A DNA stretch of 64,000 nucleotides, taken from Pseudidiomarina tainanensis (lineage in GTDB: Bacteria > Pseudomonadota > Gammaproteobacteria > Enterobacterales > Alteromonadaceae). Positions 1 to 10,226 of this stretch are shown in pieces. The stretch lies in contig NZ_PIQJ01000001.1 of the NCBI RefSeq assembly GCF_004214835.1, positions 1,488,001 to 1,552,000 of the forward strand, read 5' to 3'. The notes beneath the pieces are model-generated. The model saw only the letters and a program-made list of their open reading frames with translations. It had not been told where the DNA came from and did no database searches. The position numbers and the translations under genes are program-made. Each line of letters opens with the position of its first letter. Position 1 is the first letter of the stretch.

Positions 1-207
1 CAAAGTCTCGATAATCAACACAGTGTGTTTACCGTGGATGCCGACGGAATCGCACACAAAGTTGACGTAAAGATTGGTTTTGAAGATGAAACCCATCTCG
101 AAATCACGCACGGCTTACAAATTGGTGATGCGATTGTCGTTAGCGGCCAAGCTAATCTAAAAGATGCCGCTTTAGTTGAAGTGATTCGGAGCGAGCAACA
201 ATCATGA
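1..207 (+). CDS. RND efflux periplasmic adaptor subunit, C-terminal end (partial)
   Basis: This reading frame is open from the first base of the window and ends in TGA at 205-207, so only the last 68 residues of a longer protein are present. The fragment has the alternating beta pattern of the membrane-proximal domain of membrane fusion proteins (positions 8-60: a D-A-D-G turn, then the V-x-x-G-x-E-D/I-x-x-G-L-x-x-G-D-x-V-V-x-x-G pattern typical of AcrA/MdtA-type adaptors). It overlaps the next gene by four bases (ATGA), which implies translational coupling to the RND permease that this adaptor would link to an outer membrane channel. The identification rests on the pattern plus the neighbour. 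Confidence 0.85.
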   Translation, partial: QSLDNQHSVFTVDADGIAHKVDVKIGFEDETHLEITHGLQIGDAIVVSGQANLKDAALVEVIRSEQQS

Positions 208-3200
208 GTATTGTTAAACTTGCGGTCAAACGCCCCGTCACCATTGCAATGCTGACGCTCGCCGTGATGTTATTCGGCTTTGTTTCACTGGGTCGAATTC
301 CGGTGACTCTCCTACCCGATTTAGCCTACCCAACTTTAACTGTGCGCACCGACTATCCTGGCGGCGCGCCAGGTGAAGTTGAGCAGCTAGTGAGTAAACC
401 CATTGAAGAAACACTCGGTACAGTGAAAGGAATTCGTCGTATCGAATCAATTTCGCGCGCTGGTCAAAGTGATGTTCTACTTGAATTTAGTTGGGGCACG
501 GACATGGAAATGGCTAGCCTTGATGTACGCGAGAAACTCGACTGGGTTGAGTTACCACTCGATTTGGATGAACCCGTTTTACTACGTTTTAACCCAAGCG
601 AAGAACCGGTTTATCGATTAGCGTTAAGCTTAACCAACAATGAGCAATCGATTTCGGCACTAAAACAATTACGCACCTATGCTGAAGAAGATTTAAAACG
701 TCAACTAGAGAGTATTGAAGGCGTCGCCTCAGTGCGTCTCGGTGGCGGTCTCGAAGATGAGATACAAGTTCTTGTTAATGAACGCCAAGCTGCTGCATTA
801 CAGATTCCAATGACCTTAATCACGCAGCGGCTACGCGAAGAGAATATCAACTTATCAGGCGGCCGTATTGAAGCGGACCGTGCAGAATACTTAGTTCGCA
901 CACTTAACCAATTTGAAGATCTTGATGATATCCGCTCAATTTATTTAACCACCCGCAATAACCGTCCAATATTACTAAAAGACATCGCTGTGATTGAAAA
1001 CAGTTACAAAGAACGCGATGCGATTAGTCGTGTTGGCGGTATGGAAGCCGTCGAAGTATCGCTTTATAAAGAAGGTGATGCTAATACAGTGCAGGTTTCA
1101 AAAGCTATTCAGTCTCATTTGCAGCAACTGAAAGATGCCAAACTACTGCCGGAACAATATGCGATTAAACCAATCTATGACCAAGCGGTGTTTATCAGCG
1201 CAGCAATTGCCGAAGTCCGCGATGCGGCCATAGTCGGTGGTCTGCTCGCGATGGTGATTATCTATCTCTTTTTGCAACGCGTCTGGCCGACCATAGTCAT
1301 TAGCTTAGCGATTCCAATCTCAATTATTGCGACCTTTAATCTACTTTATGGTTATCAAGTATCGCTGAACATGATGTCATTAGGTGGTATTGCACTTGCG
1401 GTAGGTATGCTGGTTGATAACGCCATTGTGGTGCTTGAAAATATTGCCCGCCATCAACAAACATCTGACGTCGAAACAGCGGCAGAAACTGGTACTCGCG
1501 AAGTTGCTGGAGCTATCGTCGCCTCCACCTTAACTACGATGGCCGTGTTTTTCCCGCTCGTTTTTGTCGAGGGTATTGCCGGGCAACTCTTTCGTGATCA
1601 AGCGTTAACCGTAACCTTCTCACTTGCTGCGTCGCTTATCGTTGCACTAACGCTTATCCCGATGCTCTCGAGTCGTCAACGCCAAGGCAATGCAAATGCC
1701 GTAGTACCGTTTGAGTACGCAACAGGATGGCGGTTTTGGGTAAAAACACCAATTTACCTCGTGTTTCGTTGGGTCCCATTCTTGCTGATCAGCATTGTGG
1801 TTGGCATCGCGCGCCTCGTTTCTAAACTATTTGCATTGCTTACAACACCATTGTTGAAGCTTTTTAATGCGATGTATTCTGCGTTAGAAACCAGCTACCA
1901 AAGTTTACTAAACCTTGCGCTCAAGCGTGCTGGTATTACCTTAAGTGTTATTCTGCTTAGCGCAGCCGCATGCTATACCCTATTACCGCGATTACCGGTT
2001 GCCTTATTACCGAGCATGGCGCAGGGTGAGTTTTATGTGGAAGTGGAACTACAACCAGGCGCAACGATTTATGAAACTGATGCTGTTTTAGCTCAACTAG
2101 GGCAAGTCATTGCTAATTCTGAAGAGCTAAACGACTCAGTTGCTCGCTACTACACTATCGCAGGTACCGGTAGCTTACTAAATGCAGCGCCGGGACAAAG
2201 TGGTAATCAATGGGGTCGACTCAACGTCGTCATGAATGAACAAGACGCTGTCGCGACAGCACGCGTGCAAGACCAGTTACGCCAGCAAGTGCAAGCCATG
2301 CCTGGGGTGATGGCCAAGTTTGGTACGCCGGAGCTATTAAGCTTTGCGAGCCCAATTACGATTGAGTTTGTTGGTTATGATCTCGACTTGTTACAACAAG
2401 CAGCACAACAATTCGGTGCAACTCTCGAGCAACACCCGCAATTCACCGATATCCGCGTGAATATGACGGACGGACAACCAGAGCTTGCCGTCTATTTTGA
2501 CCACGCGAAACTCAGCCAATATGGGCTGACTAGTGCTGAAGTATCGGAGCTACTAGCGACCAAAATTGGCGGACGCGTCGCAAGCCAATTTAGTTTAGAT
2601 GACCGTAAAATAGATATTCTTGTTCGCAGCCAGTCCACCGATCGCAATTCATTGCGTGACCTAGAGCAAGTCATCATCAACCCTGGTGCAAATCGAGAAA
2701 TCACGTTGCAAGCAGTGGCGGAAGTCGTTCCTGTGGTCGGCCCCAGCGAAATTACCCGTATCGGCCAGCAACGCACAGCTTTAGTTGAAGCAAATTTAAA
2801 CTTTGGTGACCTCGGTAGTGCCGTTAATAACGCTGAGCAATTACTCGAGGCAACACCATTACCGCCGACTGTGACTGCCCGTGTCGCTGGTCAAAATGAA
2901 GATATGCAGCGATCATTCACGTCATTACAGTTCGCTCTCGTGTTGGCGGTGTTTTTGGTCTACTTGGTAATGGCCTCACAGTTTGAATCGCTGTTACATC
3001 CGCTATTTATCTTGTTCACTGTTCCGCTAGCCGGCGCTGGTTCGGTTTTAGGACTGTATTTAGTAGGCACTGAGCTCAGTATTATCGTTTTTATCGGGCT
3101 CATTATGTTGGCTGGTATTGTGGTGAATAATGCCATTGTACTCGTCGATCGCATCAACCAATTACGAGCCGAAGGTGTCGATCGGTATCAGGCAGTTTAT

Positions 3201-3428
3201 ACCGCTGCACAGCAACGTTTGCGTCCAATCCTCATGACCATGCTAACGACCGTGTTAGGTTTGTTGCCACTGGCAATTGGCCTCGGTGAAGGTGCTGAAA
3301 TTCGAGCGCCGATGGCGATCAGTGTCATCGCAGGTCTGTTGTTCTCAACGTTACTCACGCTGTTATTCATCCCTTGCTTGTATCTGCTGGTTGATCGCAA
3401 TGCCAAAAGCAAGGAGGCACAGGTATGA
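204..3428 (+). CDS. RND family multidrug efflux permease (first of tandem pair)
   Basis: This is a 1074-residue inner-membrane proton antiporter of the AcrB/MdtB superfamily, which expels drugs or amphiphiles through an adaptor and an outer membrane channel. It has the full RND plan: TM1 at about residues 11-30, a large periplasmic loop, TM2-6 from about 340, a second porter loop, and TM8-12 from about 905. The proton-relay segment in TM4 reads G-M-L-V-D-N-A-I-V-V-L-E-N, so the first aspartate of the AcrB D-D pair is kept and the second is Asn, which is common outside the AcrB core group. It starts at the ATG overlapping the adaptor stop and ends four bases inside the next permease gene. A second, different permease directly behind suggests a heteromeric MdtBC-like pump; the substrate cannot be read from sequence. 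Confidence 0.95.
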   Translation: MSIVKLAVKRPVTIAMLTLAVMLFGFVSLGRIPVTLLPDLAYPTLTVRTDYPGGAPGEVEQLVSKPIEETLGTVKGIRRIESISRAGQSDVLLEFSWGTDMEMASLDVREKLDWVELPLDLDEPVLLRFNPSEEPVYRLALSLTNNEQSISALKQLRTYAEEDLKRQLESIEGVASVRLGGGLEDEIQVLVNERQAAALQIPMTLITQRLREENINLSGGRIEADRAEYLVRTLNQFEDLDDIRSIYLTTRNNRPILLKDIAVIENSYKERDAISRVGGMEAVEVSLYKEGDANTVQVSKAIQSHLQQLKDAKLLPEQYAIKPIYDQAVFISAAIAEVRDAAIVGGLLAMVIIYLFLQRVWPTIVISLAIPISIIATFNLLYGYQVSLNMMSLGGIALAVGMLVDNAIVVLENIARHQQTSDVETAAETGTREVAGAIVASTLTTMAVFFPLVFVEGIAGQLFRDQALTVTFSLAASLIVALTLIPMLSSRQRQGNANAVVPFEYATGWRFWVKTPIYLVFRWVPFLLISIVVGIARLVSKLFALLTTPLLKLFNAMYSALETSYQSLLNLALKRAGITLSVILLSAAACYTLLPRLPVALLPSMAQGEFYVEVELQPGATIYETDAVLAQLGQVIANSEELNDSVARYYTIAGTGSLLNAAPGQSGNQWGRLNVVMNEQDAVATARVQDQLRQQVQAMPGVMAKFGTPELLSFASPITIEFVGYDLDLLQQAAQQFGATLEQHPQFTDIRVNMTDGQPELAVYFDHAKLSQYGLTSAEVSELLATKIGGRVASQFSLDDRKIDILVRSQSTDRNSLRDLEQVIINPGANREITLQAVAEVVPVVGPSEITRIGQQRTALVEANLNFGDLGSAVNNAEQLLEATPLPPTVTARVAGQNEDMQRSFTSLQFALVLAVFLVYLVMASQFESLLHPLFILFTVPLAGAGSVLGLYLVGTELSIIVFIGLIMLAGIVVNNAIVLVDRINQLRAEGVDRYQAVYTAAQQRLRPILMTMLTTVLGLLPLAIGLGEGAEIRAPMAISVIAGLLFSTLLTLLFIPCLYLLVDRNAKSKEAQV

Positions 3429-6400
3429 ATGCTGCGCAAATAGGATCAGCTCTGGCTCGCTGGGCGCTTCGTCGTCCAGTGACCACCTGTATGATTTTCT
3501 TATCCATGCTGTTGCTTGGCGCTATCAGCTCAAGATTGTTACCGCTTGAGAAGTTTCCAGGAATAGAGATTCCCGAAGTTGTGGTTCAGGTCGCCTACCC
3601 TAATTCCACCCCGGCAGAAGTCGAACGATTAATCACTCGGCCACTTGAGGAAGCCCTAGCGACGCTGAGTAATGTGAGTCGGATGCGCTCAACGTCAACA
3701 TCAGATAATGCACAAGTACTCTTGCAGTTTGAATGGGGCCAAGACATTCGAACCAAAAGCATTGAAGCGCGAGAAAAGGTAGATGCCATCAAGCATTTAT
3801 TACCAGACGATGTCGACCGTGTCGTAGTATTTCAATTTAATACGGAAGACATGCCGGTATTTCAATTGCGCATTAGTAGCCAACGAGATTTAACCAATGC
3901 CTATGACTTATTGGACCGAAGTCTGCGTAAGCCGATTGAACGCGTCGATGGTGTCTCTCGCGTCACGTTATACGGCGTCGAGCCACAGCAAATTGTCATT
4001 CGACTCAATCAGGCGTCGCTGTTAGCTCATCAATTGTCCCCAGCAGAAATAACTGCTGCGTTGCAGCGCGCTAATTTCTCACTGACCGCAGGCTTTATTG
4101 AGAATGAGCATGAGCGAATTCTTGTTAACCCTGTTGGTGAATTCCAAAGCGAGTACGAGATTGGCAACTTCCCTATTCGCCCGGGTTTAAAGCTGCGAGA
4201 TATCGCCGAGATAGGTCGGGAAATGCCCCGCAAAGTTGATGGCCGCCATCTTGATCAAAGTTATGCGATTGGCATGGAAGTATTCAAGGAGTCAAACGCC
4301 AACCTCGTTGATGTGTCAGCTCGCGTAATGAAAGTCATCGACAAAATTAAAGAAGATCCGCAATTCAACGGGATTAATTTATTCGTGATGGATGACACCG
4401 CGAAAGGCGTGACCACATCGTTAAGTGATTTGGTCAGCGCTGGATTACTCGGTGCGTTTCTCTCATTTTTAGTGCTCTATGCGTTTCTTCGCAACCTCAC
4501 TACTACGTTAGTGGTGGTTTTGAGTGTTCCTATCGCTATCTGTATTGCACTTGGCGGTATGTACTTCCTCGGTTATTCGCTCAATGTACTCTCGCTTATG
4601 GGGCTCATGTTAGCGGTAGGTATGTTGGTTGATAATGCGGTTGTGATTACCGAAAGTATACAGCATGAGCGTGAACAAGGAGCTGCTGCGGAGCAAGCAA
4701 CGATAGAGGGTGTCGGACAAGTGTCACTGGCTGTTGTCGCCGGTACGTTAACAACAGCAATTGTCTTTTTGCCGAATATTTTCGGTAAAAAAACCGATAT
4801 CACTATCTTTTTAGAGCACACGGCTATTGCCATCTGTTTATCGCTGTTGGCATCGTTGTTGTTATCACAAACGCTGGTACCGTTACTGATCACTAAACTT
4901 CGCCGTTTCAGCAATAATAAAGTGAAACCACAAAAGCCACCGCGCCGCTATCGCAAAGCACTGGAGTGGAGCTGGCATCATCCAATTTGGACTGGCTTCT
5001 TTGCGATATTATTGCTCGCAAGTATCGTGATTCCATTTGCTGCGGTAAGCGGCGATGAAGGTCCACAAGGCTTCAATGACCGCTTGTTTATTAACTACAA
5101 TTTGCACACGCAATACAGTCTTGCCGAAGTTGAAGACGAAGTAACTCAGCTTGAGACTTATCTGTATGCCAACAAAGATAGTTTCGATATCAATGCGGTA
5201 TACAGTTATTACACGCCCGACTACGCCATTTCGACTTTATTATTAAAAGAAAACCGAGACGAAAAACTGGCTGACCTCATGGAGCGTATTCGTAAAGATA
5301 TGCCAAAACTATTGCGTAGCGAGCCGAAGTTTGGTTTTGGCGGTGGCCGAGATGGTGTTCGAGTGACCTTAAGTGGACAGTCAACTGAGGTGCTGCAACG
5401 CTTAGCTGCCGACGTTGTACCCAAGTTAAGTGCGATAGAAGGACTCACCGATGTTCAAACCGAACTAGAAACCGGCCAGTTTGAGCTCGTGATCACCATC
5501 GATCGCGAACGCGTGCACAACCTTGGACTTAGCTCAACTGACGTCGCTAAGACGGTAGCCACGGCCCTACGTGGTCAGCGCCTTCGCTCTTATCGTGGCG
5601 ACCCAAATGGCGAGATTGACCTGCGTGTCGCGTTTGATAAAGAACTCGAAAACTCGTTGCCTGCGCTGTATAACCTGCCGATTTTGCAGGTGGGCCAAAA
5701 GATAATTGCCTTACAAGACATTGCCAGTTTAGTGAAGCAACCTCGATTGGGTCAGATTCGACGCACCGACCGACGCACGTCGTTGAATATTGATGCGAAT
5801 TTGAATGAACTCACAACCAATGAAGCCCGAGACAAAATTACCGCTGCGTTAGAACAGTTACAACTTCCACAAGGCTACTTGTGGAGTCTCGATGGCAGCT
5901 TCGAACGGCAGCGTGAAAACGAAAGCGTGATGCTCGTTAATACGTTACTTGCGGTAGCATTAATCTATATTGTCATGGCCGCATTATTCGAATCGCTATT
6001 ACTGCCAACGGCGGTTATCACCTCACTATTATTCTCAATTGTTGGTGTATTTTGGGCGTTGCTCATCACCGGTCAGTCAATTTCCGTGATGGCGATGATT
6101 GGCATCCTGATTTTGATGGGGATTGTGGTTAATAACGGTATTGTTTTGGTCGACCGTATCAATCATTTGCTTGATACCGGTGCATCGTTAAAAGATGCGA
6201 TTATTGAGGGTAGCGTGAGTCGTTTACGCCCGATCTTGATGACCGTTTCAACTACCGTGTTAGGCTTGTTACCACTGGCTTTTGGCACCACCCAAATAGG
6301 TGGCGATGGCCCGCCTTATGCGCCAATGGCCATTGCGATTATTGGCGGTTTGGTGTTCTCAACCATAACCAGTTTATTTCTTGTACCTTATGCTTACGCT

Positions 6401-6481
6401 CGCCTGATTGGCATGCGGGCGCGCTGGCAACGTTTATGCCAGCACGCACAAGCAAAAGTTAATCAGTTACTACCTGGTTAG
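3425..6481 (+). CDS. RND family efflux permease (second of tandem pair)
   Basis: This 1018-residue RND permease follows the first by an ATGA overlap, with GGAGG-type spacing just upstream (AAGGAGGCACAGGT before the ATG). TM4 carries [13 protein letters not shown]; as in its partner, one acidic relay residue is kept and the second is Asn. The two permeases are clearly homologous but diverged, which fits a heterotrimeric pump rather than a recent duplication. The extended loop around residues 500-530 is rich in Lys, Arg and Pro and probably marks the cytoplasmic linker between the two halves. The 3' end overlaps the convergent kdsB gene by 23 bases, and I see no hairpin terminator between them. 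Confidence 0.95.
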   Translation: MNAAQIGSALARWALRRPVTTCMIFLSMLLLGAISSRLLPLEKFPGIEIPEVVVQVAYPNSTPAEVERLITRPLEEALATLSNVSRMRSTSTSDNAQVLLQFEWGQDIRTKSIEAREKVDAIKHLLPDDVDRVVVFQFNTEDMPVFQLRISSQRDLTNAYDLLDRSLRKPIERVDGVSRVTLYGVEPQQIVIRLNQASLLAHQLSPAEITAALQRANFSLTAGFIENEHERILVNPVGEFQSEYEIGNFPIRPGLKLRDIAEIGREMPRKVDGRHLDQSYAIGMEVFKESNANLVDVSARVMKVIDKIKEDPQFNGINLFVMDDTAKGVTTSLSDLVSAGLLGAFLSFLVLYAFLRNLTTTLVVVLSVPIAICIALGGMYFLGYSLNVLSLMGLMLAVGMLVDNAVVITESIQHEREQGAAAEQATIEGVGQVSLAVVAGTLTTAIVFLPNIFGKKTDITIFLEHTAIAICLSLLASLLLSQTLVPLLITKLRRFSNNKVKPQKPPRRYRKALEWSWHHPIWTGFFAILLLASIVIPFAAVSGDEGPQGFNDRLFINYNLHTQYSLAEVEDEVTQLETYLYANKDSFDINAVYSYYTPDYAISTLLLKENRDEKLADLMERIRKDMPKLLRSEPKFGFGGGRDGVRVTLSGQSTEVLQRLAADVVPKLSAIEGLTDVQTELETGQFELVITIDRERVHNLGLSSTDVAKTVATALRGQRLRSYRGDPNGEIDLRVAFDKELENSLPALYNLPILQVGQKIIALQDIASLVKQPRLGQIRRTDRRTSLNIDANLNELTTNEARDKITAALEQLQLPQGYLWSLDGSFERQRENESVMLVNTLLAVALIYIVMAALFESLLLPTAVITSLLFSIVGVFWALLITGQSISVMAMIGILILMGIVVNNGIVLVDRINHLLDTGASLKDAIIEGSVSRLRPILMTVSTTVLGLLPLAFGTTQIGGDGPPYAPMAIAIIGGLVFSTITSLFLVPYAYARLIGMRARWQRLCQHAQAKVNQLLPG

Positions 6482-7211
6482 CACGAGCTAAGTCGGCTGG
6501 CGTATCAATGCCAGCCGGCGGTAAGGCAATCGCTTCAGCCACATGAATGCGTTCGCCGTACCAAAGTACGCGCAATTGCTCTAAAGATTCGATTTGCTCT
6601 AACGGACTCGGTTCCCACTCAACGTAGCGCCAGACGAAACCAGCGCGATACGCGTAGATGCCAATGTGACGACGGTAGTCTGCAAGTTCGCCTAAACGAT
6701 TTTGCGTTAAGCCGTCGCGTTCATATGGAATCGGTGCGCGACTAAAATACAGCGCATACCCATTCACATCGGTCACGACTTTCACCGCATGTGGACTCTG
6801 TACCTCTTCCAGCGAAGCAATTGGTACAGCCAACGTGGCCATTTGCGCAATTTTTTGGTTGGCGAGATTATCCGCTACTTGGCGAATAATTTCCGGCGGA
6901 ATAAAGGGTTCGTCACCCTGCACATTCACCACCACTTGATCATCAGCTATCGCTAAATAATCGATAACTTCAGCGATTCGCTCAGTTCCCGAATTATGGT
7001 GTGATGCAGTCATCATGGCGCGTCCACCAAAAGCTTCCACTGCATCAATAATACGCTGATCATCGGTCGCCACAATGACTTCTGCGGCACCAGCTGCAGC
7101 GGCGCGCTCATAAACCCGTTGAATCATGGTTTTGTTGCCGATCATGGCCAGCGGCTTACCCGGCAAGCGCGATGAGGCGTAACGCGCTGGAATTATGACA
7201 GTAAAACTCAT
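6459..7211 (-). CDS. kdsB: 3-deoxy-manno-octulosonate cytidylyltransferase
   Basis: KdsB activates Kdo to CMP-Kdo for transfer onto lipid A in LPS synthesis, in the cytoplasm. The 250-residue protein begins with the nucleotide-binding signature [15 protein letters not shown] (residues 7-21) and has the N-V-Q-G-D-E-P segment near residue 95, both diagnostic of the family; the length is normal. The ATG overlaps the stop of the upstream Trm112-like gene by four bases. The order msbA-lpxK-(ycaR-like)-kdsB matches the enterobacterial arrangement, so these genes very probably form one transcript. The 3' end runs into the convergent RND gene. Confidence 0.98.
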   Translation of the reverse strand: MSFTVIIPARYASSRLPGKPLAMIGNKTMIQRVYERAAAAGAAEVIVATDDQRIIDAVEAFGGRAMMTASHHNSGTERIAEVIDYLAIADDQVVVNVQGDEPFIPPEIIRQVADNLANQKIAQMATLAVPIASLEEVQSPHAVKVVTDVNGYALYFSRAPIPYERDGLTQNRLGELADYRRHIGIYAYRAGFVWRYVEWEPSPLEQIESLEQLRVLWYGERIHVAEAIALPPAGIDTPADLARANQVVTD

Positions 7212-7405
7212 GATGGTAACTGCTCCAGTTCGTCGCGACTCAGTTCGCGAGCTTCATGACTTAATAGCATTGGTATGTCGTTTCGGACTGGGTACGCAAG
7301 TCGGTCTCCACGACACACCAACTCACTTTTTGCGGCAACCCAAATCAACTTTCCCTTGCATAAAGGACACGCCAAAATAGCCAATGTCTTTTCATCAACC
7401 GCCAT
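7208..7405 (-). CDS. Trm112 family protein (YcaR-like)
   Basis: This 65-residue protein carries the L-A-C-P-x-C-K-G-x-L zinc-ribbon half of Trm112/YcaR proteins, then a conserved stretch around [11 protein letters not shown]-x-x-I-P near residues 36-50. In eukaryotes and archaea Trm112 activates methyltransferases; in bacteria the role of the small LPS-linked version is unclear. I chose the ATG at 7403-7405 because AAGGAG stands about seven bases upstream and the family begins close to this Met. A longer reading frame extends 17 codons into lpxK but lacks a ribosome site. Only one C-x2-C pair is obvious, with a single further Cys at about residue 36. Confidence 0.9.
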   Translation of the reverse strand: MAVDEKTLAILACPLCKGKLIWVAAKSELVCRGDRLAYPVRNDIPMLLSHEARELSRDELEQLPS

Positions 7406-7407
7406 AC

Positions 7408-8394
7408 TCACTCCTTGGGTGCTATCTCTTGTAAACGCTGCTCTAACTGCAGCCAAAACCCTTGTTCAAATTCTGCTGAAACTGGCAAATATAGCCAGTT
7501 ATCACGGGCAAATAACTGGCATTTTGCCGCATCTTTTTCCGTCATCAGTACATTAAGTGTCTTATCAAATTGCGTAAAATCTGCAATTGAAAACGGATGG
7601 TGGTCAGCAAACTCAATGCATTGCTTAAGTACCACCGGTTGCTGCCTCAGCGTTGCAAAAAATCGTTGCGGGTTACCAATACCTGCTATCGCGACGCATT
7701 CGCCGGCAGGTGCTGGCACATCCTGTGAATCTTTTACACGCTTCCAGCCTTGCGGCTGCAGACGAAACACCCACCCCAATTTTTTTTCTGTGTCACCGTT
7801 TTGCGCAACAATATCGACTTGCTGCAGGCGTTGTTTCGATTCACGCAAAGGCCCGAGGGGTAAACGCCACCCGTTACCGAGACCGCGACTACCATCAATC
7901 ACAGCAATTTCGATATCCCGCGCCAATCGGTAATGCTGCAAACCATCATCGCTAATTATAATATTGGTTGCCGGAAAAGCTTGTAACAGTAGCTCGATGG
8001 CCTGTTGTCGATTCGGCCCAACAGCCAACGGCACTTCAGTTCGAGTAGCAAGTAAACGCGGTTCATCACCAACTTTAGATGCTAATGACGAGGCAGTAAC
8101 TAATTGCGGGAATGGTCCTTTGGCTCCATAGCCGCGAGAGATAATCGCAGGCTCATAACCCTGCTGTTTAAGCCATTGCACGAGAGCTTCTGTGACGGGA
8201 GTTTTGCCGGTGCCACCAACGCTGATATTGCCAACGACGATAACCGGTACCGGCGCTCGGTAGATCCCAAGCAAGCCCTTGTTAAACATCCAGCGCCGTA
8301 CGGTACTTAACCCAACAAATAACAGGTGTAACGGCAACAGTAATAGCAACAATGGATGGAGGCCCGCACGATACCAAGCCCGCTGCCAAAACAT
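7408..8394 (-). CDS. lpxK: tetraacyldisaccharide 4'-kinase
   Basis: LpxK phosphorylates the 4' position of the lipid A disaccharide at the inner membrane. The 328-residue protein has an N-terminal hydrophobic anchor (about residues 14-30) and the atypical P-loop [13 protein letters not shown] at residues 54-66, both family hallmarks, plus the I-I-S-D-D-G-L-Q-H segment in the middle of the protein. It lies two bases behind msbA and two bases ahead of the Trm112-like gene, whose ribosome site is inside the lpxK end. Length and motifs are as expected, with nothing odd seen. Confidence 0.98.
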   Translation of the reverse strand: MFWQRAWYRAGLHPLLLLLLPLHLLFVGLSTVRRWMFNKGLLGIYRAPVPVIVVGNISVGGTGKTPVTEALVQWLKQQGYEPAIISRGYGAKGPFPQLVTASSLASKVGDEPRLLATRTEVPLAVGPNRQQAIELLLQAFPATNIIISDDGLQHYRLARDIEIAVIDGSRGLGNGWRLPLGPLRESKQRLQQVDIVAQNGDTEKKLGWVFRLQPQGWKRVKDSQDVPAPAGECVAIAGIGNPQRFFATLRQQPVVLKQCIEFADHHPFSIADFTQFDKTLNVLMTEKDAAKCQLFARDNWLYLPVSAEFEQGFWLQLEQRLQEIAPKE

Positions 8395-8396
8395 GG

Positions 8397-10169
8397 CTAT
8401 TCGCCCCCGCTAAACTGCAAGCTATACAATTGATAGTATGCACCCTGCTTATCGAGCAAGGTCTGATGATCGCCACGCTCCAACACCTTGCCCTCCTCCA
8501 TCACTAAGATTTCATCCGCGCTTTCAATCGTTGAAAGACGGTGGGCAATCACAATCGAGGTGCGATTTTGCTGTAATCGGCTCAGGGCTTTTTGAATATG
8601 TCGTTCTGATTCGGTATCCAGTGCGGACGTCGCTTCATCGAGAATCAGAATTGGCGCATCCCGCAAAAGAGCCCGGGCAATCGCAATACGTTGGCGCTGC
8701 CCCCCCGAGAGCATCACCCCGTTCTCTCCCACCATGGTATTCAGCCCTAATGGCAAGTTGTCAGTAAACTCGGTGATGAACGCTTGCTCGGCCACTTCGC
8801 GAATACGTTCTGCGGAAACATCGCCACGCGCGCCATAAGCGATATTATTAGCGATAGTGTCATTAAATAAGGTGACATGTTGCGAAACCAATGCAAACTG
8901 ACGACGCAAGCATTTGAGTTTGTAGTCGTAAATATCCACGTCGTCGAGATAAATATTGCCACTTTGAGGTGCATAAAAACGCGTCAACAAATTCGAAATC
9001 GTTGACTTACCGCTACCCGAGCGTCCCACTAAAGCCAAGGTTTTACCCGGCTGCACATCAAAACTAACTTTATCGAGTGCCGGCGATTCCGCTTCATCGT
9101 AGGTAAAGGTGACATTCTCGAATCGAATATGACCTTGGGCACGTTCAACCACATGGGTGCCGGCATTCGGTTCAGCTTTTTCATCCAATACTTCAAAAAT
9201 GCTTTGCGCTGCAGCAATACCGCGCTGGAAGTCGCTATTAACGGTGGTCAGCTGCTTTAACGGACGCAGTAACATAATCATTGAGGTTAGCAGCGTGGTG
9301 AATGCACCGGCCGAAAGTTGTTCCAACATCTCAGGATAACTCGCCAGTACCAGCACCATCGACAAGCTAAATGATGCGATAAGCTGAATCACCGACGTAC
9401 TCACCGTCTGCGCATTAATCAACTTCATATTCTGATTGCGCGTGACATTGTTGATGTCTTGAAAGCGCTTAGACTCGCGTTTCTGTCCCTCGTACATCAC
9501 CACCACTTTATGACCATTGAGCATTTGCTCAGCGGTGGTTGTGACATTCCCCATAGCCGTTTGAATGCGGCGTGATACCTGGCGAAAGCGCTTTGATACC
9601 ACTGACACAACTTTTGCGATAAGCGGCCCGACAACCAGAAATACCAGAGATAACTGCCAGCTGATGTAAAACATCAGGCTCAGCAAGCCAATCACAAAAG
9701 CACCTTCACGAATCAAAATTAATATCGCGCGCGAGCTCGCCTCTGCTACTTGCTGTGTGGTGTAGGTAATTTTTGATAGTAAATCGCCGGTAGAATGACG
9801 GTCGTGAAACGACACTGGCAACTTCATCATATGATCAAATAATTGCTGTCGCAGTGTGGTAATCACGCGAAAGCCAACCCAATTAAGCAGATAGGTTGAA
9901 ATAAAATTGAACGTGCCTCGCGCGACAAACACCAATGGCACAAAAATCGCGCCGTAAATCAGGATTTTTGAATCTTGTTCCGTTAAACCTTCATCAATGA
10001 GGGTTTCAATTTGAGAAAAGAAAAAAGTATCGACAGCGGCATAGCCGATCATGGCAATAACCGAGAAAATAAAGGCCGCGCGATAGGGCTTTATATAGCT
10101 CAACAAGCGTCGAAACGTCCGTTTCTTCTGGGCTTCGGTCATGTTTTCAAGAATATTTTCAGCGCTCAT
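8397..10169 (-). CDS. msbA: lipid A export ABC transporter/ATP-binding permease
   Basis: MsbA flips core-lipid A across the inner membrane. The 590-residue half-transporter has six membrane spans in the first 320 residues, then an ATPase domain with Walker A G-R-S-G-S-G-K-S-T (about residue 390), signature L-S-G-G-Q-R-Q-R and Walker B I-L-I-L-D-E-A-T-S-A-L-D. It sits directly ahead of lpxK with a two-base gap, the usual genetic pairing, which separates it from generic multidrug half-transporters. The ribosome site before the chosen ATG is weak; an ATG nine codons downstream is an alternative start. Confidence 0.96.
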   Translation of the reverse strand: MSAENILENMTEAQKKRTFRRLLSYIKPYRAAFIFSVIAMIGYAAVDTFFFSQIETLIDEGLTEQDSKILIYGAIFVPLVFVARGTFNFISTYLLNWVGFRVITTLRQQLFDHMMKLPVSFHDRHSTGDLLSKITYTTQQVAEASSRAILILIREGAFVIGLLSLMFYISWQLSLVFLVVGPLIAKVVSVVSKRFRQVSRRIQTAMGNVTTTAEQMLNGHKVVVMYEGQKRESKRFQDINNVTRNQNMKLINAQTVSTSVIQLIASFSLSMVLVLASYPEMLEQLSAGAFTTLLTSMIMLLRPLKQLTTVNSDFQRGIAAAQSIFEVLDEKAEPNAGTHVVERAQGHIRFENVTFTYDEAESPALDKVSFDVQPGKTLALVGRSGSGKSTISNLLTRFYAPQSGNIYLDDVDIYDYKLKCLRRQFALVSQHVTLFNDTIANNIAYGARGDVSAERIREVAEQAFITEFTDNLPLGLNTMVGENGVMLSGGQRQRIAIARALLRDAPILILDEATSALDTESERHIQKALSRLQQNRTSIVIAHRLSTIESADEILVMEEGKVLERGDHQTLLDKQGAYYQLYSLQFSGGE

Positions 10170-10226
10170 GCAATTCTTATAAAGTTCAACAATATCCGCA
10201 TTCTAACCGCTTTCACCGGTGGCTGG

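Noticed and set aside
3277-3549. 90-residue plus-strand frame across the junction of the two RND genes
   Set aside because: Out-of-frame shadow of two well-supported permease genes, with low-complexity composition and no ribosome site.
3425-6481. Possibility that the two RND genes are exact MdtB and MdtC
   Set aside because: Both carry V-D-N rather than V-D-D in TM4, and the sequences do not read as MdtB/MdtC orthologues, so no mdt symbol is given.
7415-7933. 172-residue plus-strand reading frame antisense to lpxK
   Set aside because: It lies wholly inside lpxK on the other strand, its translation is Cys/Ser-rich with no recognisable family, and lpxK is clearly the real gene.
8699-8706. C-rich run in msbA
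   Set aside because: It encodes the obligatory Ser-Gly-Gly-Gln signature of the ABC ATPase in an essential gene, so a switching role is unlikely.
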